Position numbers and translations under genes: made by a program. DNA of 8,960 nucleotides, taken from NCBI GenBank assembly GCA_030596245.1, contig JAUVKN010000166.1, positions 1 through 8,960 of the forward strand. Reading direction: 5' to 3'. The notes under the pieces are model-generated. The model was not told where the DNA came from, made no database searches, and saw only the letters and a list, made by a program, of their open reading frames with translations. This DNA is from Bacteroidia bacterium (GTDB taxonomy: Bacteria; Bacteroidota; Bacteroidia; Bacteroidales; GCA-2748055). Below, piece after piece: positions 1 to 6,243 of this stretch; within the stretch, counting starts at the first letter, position 1; the number at the start of each line of letters is the position of its first letter.

Positions 1-281
1 TGATCCATCATGGTCTCATCGAACTGACCCTGCAAACGCGAATTGTCAGCTTCACCCGCTTTGGGAACGGTAATTCCGGCCAGAAGGCTAAATAAAATCA
101 GTGATGCTCCCAGGGTCCATGTGGCTTTTTCAAGAAAATCGGCAGTTTTGCGAACCCCCATGTACTGGTTGGATGATGAAAAGTTGGAAGCCAGGCCTCC
201 ACCTTTCGAATTCTGCACAAGTACAATTAAAATTGTAAAGATGCAAATGACAACAATCAGTACCGTAAATACAACGAACAT
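1..281 (-). CDS. secG: SecG, preprotein translocase subunit (3' end cut by window edge)
   Basis: SecG is the small inner-membrane partner of SecYE; it assists SecA-driven export of unfolded proteins. Reading back from the ATG at 281 gives 93 codons with no stop before the window edge, so the C-terminus is missing. Visible features are a first hydrophobic helix at residues 2-22 (FVVFTVLIVV and onward), the family-typical loop with VQNSKGGGLASNF at about 22-34, and a second hydrophobic helix at about 56-70 (LGASLILFSLLAGI). After it the protein turns polar (KAGEADNSRLQGQF), as in Bacteroidota SecG proteins, which have variable hydrophilic tails. The start is supported by AGAGG on the coding strand (289-293) with a 7-base spacer, directly abutting the stop codon of the preceding gene. 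It is the last visible gene of the activator-lptE-TPR-secG cluster, 12 bases after its neighbour. Fold and loop motif make the call firm. Confidence 0.93.
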   Translation of the reverse strand, partial: MFVVFTVLIVVICIFTILIVLVQNSKGGGLASNFSSSNQYMGVRKTADFLEKATWTLGASLILFSLLAGITVPKAGEADNSRLQGQFDETMMD

Positions 282-293
282 TTTATTACCTCT

Positions 294-1136
294 TTATGAA
301 TGGTTTATATTCTTAATTTTCTCAATTTGAGCTGCAAAGTAAGCACTTTTTTCCGGATATTTCAAACTTAATTTCTCGTAGGCATAAATGGCTTTTGCAT
401 ACAATCTCTGCTTCACATAGATCTTTGCCAGGGTGTCGGTAATGAAACCATCGTGCTCCCGAATGGAGGAGAGTGAAACATCGCCTTTGAGACTGGTTGG
501 CTTATCTGCCCGAATGACTCCTGGTTCTTCATTAATGAAATTATGTATCAGATTGTTATTGGCCGACACTTCAGGCTTTCGTTCTACTACATCAATGGCA
601 GGTGGCTCCATTCGCTCAGGGCCAGGTTCCTCCCTTTCGGTCTTCTCTGTTACCACCGCCTGAATGAGGGTCTCGGAGGGTGACTCTCCCTCCCCAGATA
701 AATCTTCGTCCAAAGCAAGGTCCAGTGTGAATGAATCCTCTCCATCCTCTTCATCCAGCTCCAAAAGGTCTGCAGCCGGATCAGGACCAGCATAGGGAGC
801 ATGCTGTTCTATGATCACATCTGCCTGTTTGTGGGGTTCCTCAGAAAACTGGATTCCCACTGGTTCTTCAGGTAAGAGCTCATCTTTTGGCTCCGTCATT
901 TGAGGTTGAATCACCTCGGTCACCAGCTGGTATAATTTCCTCCTGTCACTTGAATAGACAGCAGCCACTTTCAGCTCTGTTTCCTTTTCATGGCCCAGGG
1001 CCTCCCTGATCCGCACTTTCAACATATGAGCCAGACTGAACATGGGATAGTTCCGGCACAGGTCATTCACATCTTCCAGGTTAGCCGGAGAATAGTGGTC
1101 TGTACTGAGCAGGCGGATGATATCTGAAGGATCCAT
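294..1136 (-). CDS. Acidic protein with C-terminal TPR-like hairpin, between lptE and secG
   Basis: No specific function is known to me; proteins in this position in Bacteroidota are usually annotated as hypothetical or TPR proteins. The 280 residues fall into three parts. An N-terminal helical domain (about 1-78) begins MDPSDIIRLL and has a conserved-looking NYPMFSLAHML segment at 29-39. A long, strongly acidic, proline-rich, probably disordered linker (about 80-190) holds runs such as ELDEEDGED at 126-134. A C-terminal part carries LIHNFINEEPGVI at 196-208 followed by a helix-turn-helix hairpin of TPR type at 231-276 (TLAKIYVKQRLYAKAIYAYE, then the LSLKYPEKSAYFAAQI helix). There is no signal peptide or membrane segment, so it is presumably cytoplasmic. 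It starts 11 bases after lptE and ends 12 bases before secG. No Shine-Dalgarno site is evident. A scaffold or adaptor role linked to envelope export is only inference. Confidence 0.85.
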   Translation of the reverse strand: MDPSDIIRLLSTDHYSPANLEDVNDLCRNYPMFSLAHMLKVRIREALGHEKETELKVAAVYSSDRRKLYQLVTEVIQPQMTEPKDELLPEEPVGIQFSEEPHKQADVIIEQHAPYAGPDPAADLLELDEEDGEDSFTLDLALDEDLSGEGESPSETLIQAVVTEKTEREEPGPERMEPPAIDVVERKPEVSANNNLIHNFINEEPGVIRADKPTSLKGDVSLSSIREHDGFITDTLAKIYVKQRLYAKAIYAYEKLSLKYPEKSAYFAAQIEKIKNINHS

Positions 1137-1147
1137 ATTAAAAAATA

Positions 1148-1702
1148 TTACCAGGAGACAAATGCCCTGTTGAAGATATCCTCAATCAGGTACTCAACGA
1201 TAAGTTCGATAAGCTCATTCTCAACATCCGTAAGGTTCAGTGTTGCATCATAATCTTCATACCTGGAGAAACTTGTATCATAATCGAGTTCAGGCTCCAA
1301 CTCATTGGTGTACTTAACCCGTACGGTTATGGTGAGTCTGTTGCGTGCGGCAGTTTCCTGACCCGTAATGGCAGTAGGTCTGGTATTATAACCGGTAATC
1401 TCTCCGGAGAAACTAACATCCCCGCCATCGGTGGAAAGATTCAGACTTGTATTTCCCTGTATCTTGTCCAGCAGGGCATCGGTGAATACCTGGCTCAACT
1501 GGGCCTGAACAATGGGAGCCCGGTTGGGAAAGTATTGTACCGAGTAGGTCTGGACCTCAGGGGAGATATTTACGCCACTGAACGAATAGGTCACTTTGCA
1601 CTGCTGTATGGTGACAGCAAAGGTGACAAGAAGGGTGACAAGAAGGGTGAAATGAACTGCCGCTCCGAACATTTTTCTGGTATGTTTACAAAATCCCTTC
1701 AT
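1148..1702 (-). CDS. lptE: LptE-family LPS assembly protein
   Basis: LptE is an outer-membrane lipoprotein that plugs and stabilises the LptD barrel, which inserts lipopolysaccharide into the outer leaflet. The 184 residues fit the Bacteroidota form. A basic n-region (MKGFCKHTRK, 1-10) is followed by a hydrophobic stretch at 12-31, then Cys35 opening the family-typical CKVTYSFSG. Next come YFPNRAPIVQAQLSQVF (about 57-73), a GEITGY segment and an AARNRLTITVRV strand, all characteristic of the family. The lipobox is poor: residues -3 to -1 are Ile-Gln-Gln rather than the usual Leu-Ser/Ala-Gly/Ala, so lipidation at Cys35 is likely by family but not well supported by the motif. The hydrophobic core contains LLVT twice, from a 12-base tandem repeat. 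The first ATG is chosen because it supplies the positive n-region; Met11 is an alternative. It starts 2 bases after the activator stop, so translational coupling is likely. Confidence 0.9.
   Translation of the reverse strand: MKGFCKHTRKMFGAAVHFTLLVTLLVTFAVTIQQCKVTYSFSGVNISPEVQTYSVQYFPNRAPIVQAQLSQVFTDALLDKIQGNTSLNLSTDGGDVSFSGEITGYNTRPTAITGQETAARNRLTITVRVKYTNELEPELDYDTSFSRYEDYDATLNLTDVENELIELIVEYLIEDIFNRAFVSW
1622..1645 (-). repeat. 12-bp perfect tandem duplication inside the lptE signal sequence
   Basis: The plus strand has GGTGACAAGAAG twice in direct succession, followed by the first five bases of a third copy (GGTGA, 1646-1650). On the coding strand this gives LLVT-LLVT within the hydrophobic core of the LptE export signal. 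The unit is a multiple of three, so gain or loss of a copy would change signal length by four residues without a frameshift. Confidence 0.85.
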
Positions 1703-1704
1703 TC

Positions 1705-2952
1705 CTATTGTTCAATGTTATACTCTTTAATCTTCCTGTACAATGTCCTTTCCGAAATCCCAAGGTCCTGGGCAGCATATTTTCTCTTTCCATTGTGCTT
1801 TTCCAGCGCTTTGATAATCAACTCTATCTCTTTATCTTCAAGGGAAAGTGACTCTTCAACAATCTCTTCTGTATCGGTGATATGCTCATCATCCCTGCTA
1901 TTTTTGGTGTGCATCTGATGTGTAATCAGCTTCTCGGCTTCTGTGGGCAGGTCATCTGCCGTTGAATAGAGCTTTTTAATGATTCCCTCATTTTCTTGCT
2001 CAATATCGGTACTAACAACTCCCGTTTCAATGATCTGGGCCACCAATTTTTTCAGATCATTCATATCCCCCTTCATATCGAACAACACCTTATACAGGAT
2101 CTCTCTTTCAGAGTTGAAGGTCTCCTCGCTGATCAGATCTTTGTTGATCAGGGCAGGCAAACGGGATTTATGATAGTCAGGCAAGTATTGAATCAGTGAC
2201 GAAGCGGACACCTCCCGTTCCGGCTCGATAATCGAAAGCTGTTCTGTTAAATTTTTTAGTTGTCGCACATTGCCTGGCCATTCGTAGTTAAGCAATATCT
2301 GACGCGCTTCTTCGTCAAGTCTGATGGATGGCATGCGGTACCGGTCGGAAAAATCTGCAGCAAATTTCCTGAATAACAACAGAATATCATCCCCCCGTTC
2401 CCTTAATGATGGGATATGAATGGGAACTGTATTAAGCCGGTAGAACAAGTCTTCCCGGAATTTACCCTTCTTAATAGCCTGCACAATATCCAGGTTGGTT
2501 GCGGCCACCACCCTTACATCGGTTTTCACAACTATGGAGGAGCCTACCCTGATGAACTCTCCGGTTTCAAGGACCCTCAATAACCTTACCTGGGAGGATA
2601 GAGGCAATTCAGCCACTTCATCCAGGAAAATAGTGCCACCATTGACTACTTCAAAATAGCCTTTCCTCGCATCAAGGGCCCCGGTAAAAGCACCCTTTTC
2701 ATGTCCAAACAATTCGGAGTCGATCGTACCGTCGGGAATAGCTCCACAGTTCACAGCAATATAGGGACCATGCTTCCTGATACCCAGGGAGTGGATAATC
2801 TGCGGAAAAGCTTCCTTGCCGGTGCCACTTTCACCTGTGATCAATACGCTCAAATCGGTGGGCGCTACCTGTCGGGCAATATCAATGGCCCTTTCCAGTC
2901 CGGGAAAAGTCCCAATAATACTAAACCGTTGCTTTATCTGTTGAATCTCCAT
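1705..2952 (-). CDS. Sigma-54-dependent activator (AAA+ enhancer-binding protein) with Fis-type HTH, no receiver domain
   Basis: The protein uses ATP hydrolysis to remodel sigma-54 RNA polymerase bound at -24/-12 promoters. The AAA+ domain starts almost at the N-terminus: Walker A GESGTGKE at 40-47, the sigma-54 contact loop GAFTGA intact at 87-92, Walker B GGTIFLDE at 105-112, FREDLFYRLN at 165-174 and WPGNVRQLKN at 225-234. There is no receiver, GAF or PAS domain, so control is not by ordinary phosphorylation of this chain. About 130 residues follow (about 240-370), including SEREILYKVLFDMKGDMNDL at 281-300 and an acidic stretch at 353-370. The Fis-type helix-turn-helix is at 371-412 (LGISERTLYRKIKEY at the end). 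Together with lptE, the TPR gene and secG it forms a compact cluster; its TAG stop lies 2 bases before the lptE ATG. The cognate promoters are unknown. The class call is secure; the regulon is not. Confidence 0.95.
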   Translation of the reverse strand: MEIQQIKQRFSIIGTFPGLERAIDIARQVAPTDLSVLITGESGTGKEAFPQIIHSLGIRKHGPYIAVNCGAIPDGTIDSELFGHEKGAFTGALDARKGYFEVVNGGTIFLDEVAELPLSSQVRLLRVLETGEFIRVGSSIVVKTDVRVVAATNLDIVQAIKKGKFREDLFYRLNTVPIHIPSLRERGDDILLLFRKFAADFSDRYRMPSIRLDEEARQILLNYEWPGNVRQLKNLTEQLSIIEPEREVSASSLIQYLPDYHKSRLPALINKDLISEETFNSEREILYKVLFDMKGDMNDLKKLVAQIIETGVVSTDIEQENEGIIKKLYSTADDLPTEAEKLITHQMHTKNSRDDEHITDTEEIVEESLSLEDKEIELIIKALEKHNGKRKYAAQDLGISERTLYRKIKEYNIEQ

Positions 2953-2984
2953 GCAATCTCTGACAAAATAACCTGAAAGTATGA

Positions 2985-3014
2985 CAAAATTACAATTTTA
3001 GCCGGATTCAAAAA
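2985..3014 (-). promoter_or_regulatory. Candidate Bacteroidota-type promoter of the activator-lptE-TPR-secG cluster
   Basis: On the coding strand TAATTTTG (2985-2992) matches the Bacteroidota -7 consensus TAnnTTTG exactly. An upstream TTTTTG (3009-3014) could serve as the -33 element, but the 16-base gap is shorter than the usual 19 or so. Transcription would start near 2978, leaving a leader of about 25 bases before the ATG at 2952. The region is AT-rich, so chance matches are possible. I see no convincing terminator in the 151 bases between the permease stop and this gene. Confidence 0.4.
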
Positions 3015-3103
3015 GATTTATCTCTATAGTTTCCTGTTTTTGAAATAAAAAGGTGTGGATACTCCTGAAGGCCTGAAGAAAATCAGCTCACAGATCTAAA
3101 TCC

Positions 3104-5554
3104 TTATTCGTGATGAAGTATACTGGCCGGATTGGTTCGTGCTACCCGATAGGCCAGATAAGATACAGTGAACAATGAAACTACCATGGCTGTCAATGCA
3201 GCAATTAAATAGATCCACGGCTTAAATCCAATATTAAAGGGGAAATCATGCAACCAATTTTGCATGAAGATATAGGCAACAATCCAGGCCAGCAATACTG
3301 AAACACCCATGAGAAGCATGATTTCACGGGAAACTACCATAACCACTTCACCAATGCTGGCACCCATCGCCTTCCTGATCCCAATTTCCCTGGTTTTGCG
3401 GTGCGTATTGTGCAGGGTCAATCCAAATAGTCCCAGGCAAGCAATCAGGGTTGCAAGAATGGCGAACATCAGGGATAAGCGCCCGGTCCGTCGTTCCTCC
3501 TTGTAATAGTTATCCAGCTCCTCATCCAGGAAGAAGAACTGAAAAGGTGCTTCATTGGTCATGTTCATCCAGGTTTTCCGGATTCTTTTCAGTGTGGAGG
3601 GCACACCCTTCCCTGCAACACCAAGTCTGATGGTAATATAGCCCGGTAAATCATAATCTTCAGATTTGTATCTGATCATATAAGGACCTACGGGATCGCG
3701 TAGTGAACTGTGATGAAAATCCTTCACAACACCAATGATCCTTAGTTGATTTGTATCTCCCTGCTGTGTAGGCTCCAGGATTATTGCCTTGAATGGATCC
3801 TCGATTCCGTATTCCTCTACAGCAGCCTGGTTGATTAGTATGGCCGAACTGTCTGTGGAAAACTGATGGTCAAAAAAGCGACTCTTCCTGTCAGCGAAGT
3901 TGAAGTTGTATGTTTTCATGAATTCATGATCCACATAGTTGGTACCGAACAGGTAATTCTTTGAAGCTTCTCTTCCCTTGATCATGTAGGACTCTGTACT
4001 GTTGTTAAATCCCAGGTATGTGGTAGAATTTGTGGCCGACACAACTCCGGGAATTTTCTCAATTTCCCTGCAGAAGGTAAGTATGCTCTGATTCAGTGGG
4101 TAGATTCGTTTCATGACCACCAACTGTTCCTTATCATATCCCAGGTCTTTGTTAAGCATGTACCGCAATTGATTGGATACAATGAGTGTTCCAACAATAA
4201 TAGCAACGGATATGGTAAATTGGGTAATGACCATGATACTCCTGAAATAACCGGCCCTCCGTTTGCCCTGAAAATCCCCTTTGATTCCCTCCACAGGCTT
4301 AAACCTTGCCAGGAAAAAGGCAGGATACACCCCACTTAAAAGCCCAACCAACAATGCCAGTAAAATAACCAGGGGCAACAGGGTTTGGTGCTGTGAAGAG
4401 TTCATCCTCAGATCCAGGTCCATGGCCCGGTTAAACCACGGCAGGGATAGCTCAACAAGGATCGATGCAAAAGCAAGAGCAATGATGCTAAGAATTACCG
4501 ATTCGGTAAGGAATTGATAAATCAATAATTTTCGGTCTGACCCAGCCACCTTTCTTAATCCTATCTCACGGGATCTTGTGGCAGCCCTGGCAGTGGACAG
4601 GTTCATGAAATTGATGGAAGCAATAACCAGGATGAAGAACGCAATCAGCGCAAAAATTTGGATATAAAGCCTGTCATTCACCGGTCGGAAACAGATCTCC
4701 AGTCCCACTTCAATATCGGGTTGCAGGTGAATATCAATAAGTGGCTGAAGAAAAACCCCGTACCTGTTCCCTCCTGCAATCCATTCTTCGGGTCCTAATC
4801 CCAGAATTGATTCAAGTTCAGGTCGGATGTGTTCCATCATCACAGCAGCCATTTTCTCCTCAACCTTTTCTCTGTCAGCTCCAGGAGATAACAGAACATA
4901 ACTGAACATTGAGGCCTGGAACCATGTATCACTCTGTGAAAGTTCAAGTTTTGCCATGGAAGCGATGAAATCGGCGAAGAAATGGGAATTCTCAGGCAAG
5001 GCCTCAATTACCCCTGTGACCATATAATAGTTACTGTCTCTGTTCACGCTAAGCATGAGTCCCAGTGGATCCCGATCTCCAAAGTACAACCTGGCCTTCT
5101 CCTCTGTGATCACCACTGAATTGGAACGGGACAGTGCCGTGGTGGGATCACCCTGTAAAAAGTTGATGCTGAAAATATCAAAAATGGTTGAGTCGGCAAA
5201 CAAAAAATGATCTTCGATGTGCTTCTCGCCGTCATACCAGATCAACCTCTGGTTGTATACATCAAAACGGACAAATTTTTCAATCTCGGGGATCTCATTG
5301 GTGAATGTGGGGGCCATGATCATGGAGGTCCATGCTCCTCTGAAGGTCTGATCACCCATCACTCCATCGATGTAGAGCCTGTGAATACGGTCACTGTTTT
5401 CATGGAACCGGTCATAGCTCAACTCTTTAAGAATGAACATGAGTATCAGGATGGAACTGGCCATACCAATCGCCAGACCTGAAATATTAATCAGGGTGAA
5501 AACCTTGTTCTTACTTATATTTCTAAGTGCTACAGTAAAGAAATTCCTCCACAT
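3104..5554 (-). CDS. FtsX/MacB-type ABC transporter permease, two-module Bacteroidota form
   Basis: This is an inner-membrane permease of the MacB/FtsX (type VII) ABC class. Such proteins do not form a simple channel: they pass ATP-driven motion to periplasmic domains, acting in efflux, lipoprotein release or envelope signalling. The 816 residues contain two modules. Module 1 has a first membrane helix at about 21-42, a MacB-like periplasmic domain to about 285, three helices at about 296-316, 346-370 and 391-415, and the cytoplasmic coupling motif TRSREIGLRKVAG (326-338). Module 2 has a helix at about 440-461, a second periplasmic domain with GVVKDFHHSSL (608-618), helices at about 693-714, 742-764 and 780-802, and a second coupling motif TREIGIRKAMGAS (721-733). 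The length is normal for the Bacteroidota family. No ATPase gene lies beside it, so it must use one encoded elsewhere. The start has no clear Shine-Dalgarno site. Substrate is unknown. Confidence 0.93.
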   Translation of the reverse strand: MWRNFFTVALRNISKNKVFTLINISGLAIGMASSILILMFILKELSYDRFHENSDRIHRLYIDGVMGDQTFRGAWTSMIMAPTFTNEIPEIEKFVRFDVYNQRLIWYDGEKHIEDHFLFADSTIFDIFSINFLQGDPTTALSRSNSVVITEEKARLYFGDRDPLGLMLSVNRDSNYYMVTGVIEALPENSHFFADFIASMAKLELSQSDTWFQASMFSYVLLSPGADREKVEEKMAAVMMEHIRPELESILGLGPEEWIAGGNRYGVFLQPLIDIHLQPDIEVGLEICFRPVNDRLYIQIFALIAFFILVIASINFMNLSTARAATRSREIGLRKVAGSDRKLLIYQFLTESVILSIIALAFASILVELSLPWFNRAMDLDLRMNSSQHQTLLPLVILLALLVGLLSGVYPAFFLARFKPVEGIKGDFQGKRRAGYFRSIMVITQFTISVAIIVGTLIVSNQLRYMLNKDLGYDKEQLVVMKRIYPLNQSILTFCREIEKIPGVVSATNSTTYLGFNNSTESYMIKGREASKNYLFGTNYVDHEFMKTYNFNFADRKSRFFDHQFSTDSSAILINQAAVEEYGIEDPFKAIILEPTQQGDTNQLRIIGVVKDFHHSSLRDPVGPYMIRYKSEDYDLPGYITIRLGVAGKGVPSTLKRIRKTWMNMTNEAPFQFFFLDEELDNYYKEERRTGRLSLMFAILATLIACLGLFGLTLHNTHRKTREIGIRKAMGASIGEVVMVVSREIMLLMGVSVLLAWIVAYIFMQNWLHDFPFNIGFKPWIYLIAALTAMVVSLFTVSYLAYRVARTNPASILHHE

Positions 5555-5578
5555 GACACATTCATTGACATTTGTAAA

Positions 5579-5594
5579 AACAGTTTTCGTGCCA
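5579..5594 (-). promoter_or_regulatory. Sigma-54-like -24/-12 element upstream of the permease (degenerate -12)
   Basis: On the coding strand TGGCACG (5588-5594) matches the sigma-54 -24 consensus exactly. At the correct spacing, CTGTT (5579-5583) occupies the -12 position, where TTGCW is expected; the G is present but the near-invariant C is T. A start site would fall near 5568, about 14 bases before the ATG at 5554. Suggestive because a sigma-54 activator is the next gene cluster, but the imperfect -12 half keeps this tentative. Confidence 0.3.
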
Positions 5595-5661
5595 TAAAGT
5601 TTAAGACACTGTTAATAAAATAGTTGATCTTTAAGCATGCGATGCCAACAGAGGGAAAAGT

Positions 5662-5675
5662 GTTCGGAATCGAAC
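5662..5675. repeat. Short perfect inverted repeat GTTCG-GAAT-CGAAC
   Basis: Two 5-base arms flank a 4-base centre in the 151-base gap between the kinase and permease genes, about 70 bases upstream of the sigma-54-like element. It resembles an operator half-site pair or a small hairpin. It has no T-run next to it, so it is a poor terminator. It superficially recalls a tRNA T-arm, but the rest of a tRNA is absent. Confidence 0.4.
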
Positions 5676-5705
5676 CTGGTCTGCACGAAATGGAACAATA
5701 TAAGT

Positions 5706-6218
5706 TTACAGGTTGAAGAAGACCCTGAAGGTATAGAGGGAGTAGTCCTTTGAAAGGCCCTCAAAATCATATTCTAGCTTATTTCCGGCTGTTCTGGCCA
5801 TCTCGATAAAGCCAAGTCCAGCCCCTCCTTTTGCTGTAAACTCCCCATTGGTAATCGTAGTTTTATAAAGCTCTTTCAACTCCGCTTTATTTCGACTATT
5901 CACATTGTCAATCCTGGCTCGAAGAGGATTCACATCTTCATTTTTCACAGGATTCTTCGTAATAAGTTCAATGTTGGAAGAGTTCCGGTTGATCTGACAG
6001 GAGGGACAGAATCCAGATTTCTTATCCCCATTGCACTGAAACTGATCATCGTATCTGCTGATGTTCTCAAGAGCCTCGATCATAATGGAAATCATTTTCT
6101 TATAGGTCTTGAAGGAGAGTTCATGATCCTGAGAGGCCATTTTGAATTCCGACAGTAACCAGTCAATAGTACTGAAAGAAAGCGGACCCCGATAGGACAG
6201 GATTGACTTACTCAACAT
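5706..6218 (-). CDS. SiaB-like protein kinase (DUF6272 family, GHKL fold) with a cysteine cluster
   Basis: SiaB of Pseudomonas aeruginosa is a small serine/threonine kinase with a histidine-kinase-like ATP-binding fold; it phosphorylates SiaC (DUF1987) and is opposed by the phosphatase SiaA. The 170 residues show the family layout: an N-terminal helical region, an N-box-like EALENISRY (48-56), the segment ARIDNVNSRNKAELKELYK (101-119), and the glycine-rich ATP-lid motif GGAGLGFIEMAR (131-142). A final strand (LYTFRVFFNL) follows. There is no signal peptide or membrane segment, so it is cytoplasmic. An unusual detail is Cys62, Cys71 and Cys74 (C-X8-CPSC) directly after the N-box, which might bind metal or form a disulphide. 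No SiaC or SiaA gene is in the window. It lies 25 bases after rnhA, probably on the same transcript. No Shine-Dalgarno site supports the chosen ATG. The family call rests on motif recall, not a search. Confidence 0.75.
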   Translation of the reverse strand: MLSKSILSYRGPLSFSTIDWLLSEFKMASQDHELSFKTYKKMISIMIEALENISRYDDQFQCNGDKKSGFCPSCQINRNSSNIELITKNPVKNEDVNPLRARIDNVNSRNKAELKELYKTTITNGEFTAKGGAGLGFIEMARTAGNKLEYDFEGLSKDYSLYTFRVFFNL

Positions 6219-6243
6219 TGCGCGTCAGGTTTGATACCGTAAT

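Noticed and set aside
43..330. Plus-strand open frame of 95 codons
   Set aside because: It is antisense to secG, whose hydrophobic helices, loop motif and ribosome-binding site are clear on the minus strand.
1535..1918. Plus-strand open frame of 127 codons across the lptE/activator junction
   Set aside because: It overlaps two well-supported genes on the other strand and shows no family motif.
3064..3078. Possible terminator at the CCTGAAGGCCTGAAG sequence downstream of the permease
   Set aside because: It is a direct repeat, not an inverted one; no stable stem followed by a T-run can be drawn.
5632..5650. Second sigma-54-like site TTGGCATCGCATGC on the minus strand
   Set aside because: The GG and GC dinucleotides are two bases too close for a -24/-12 promoter.
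5640..5700. tRNA-like T-arm (GTTCGGAATCGAACC) between the kinase and permease genes
   Set aside because: The stems flanking a TTCGATTC loop do not pair on either strand, and no anticodon arm, D-arm or acceptor stem can be built around it.
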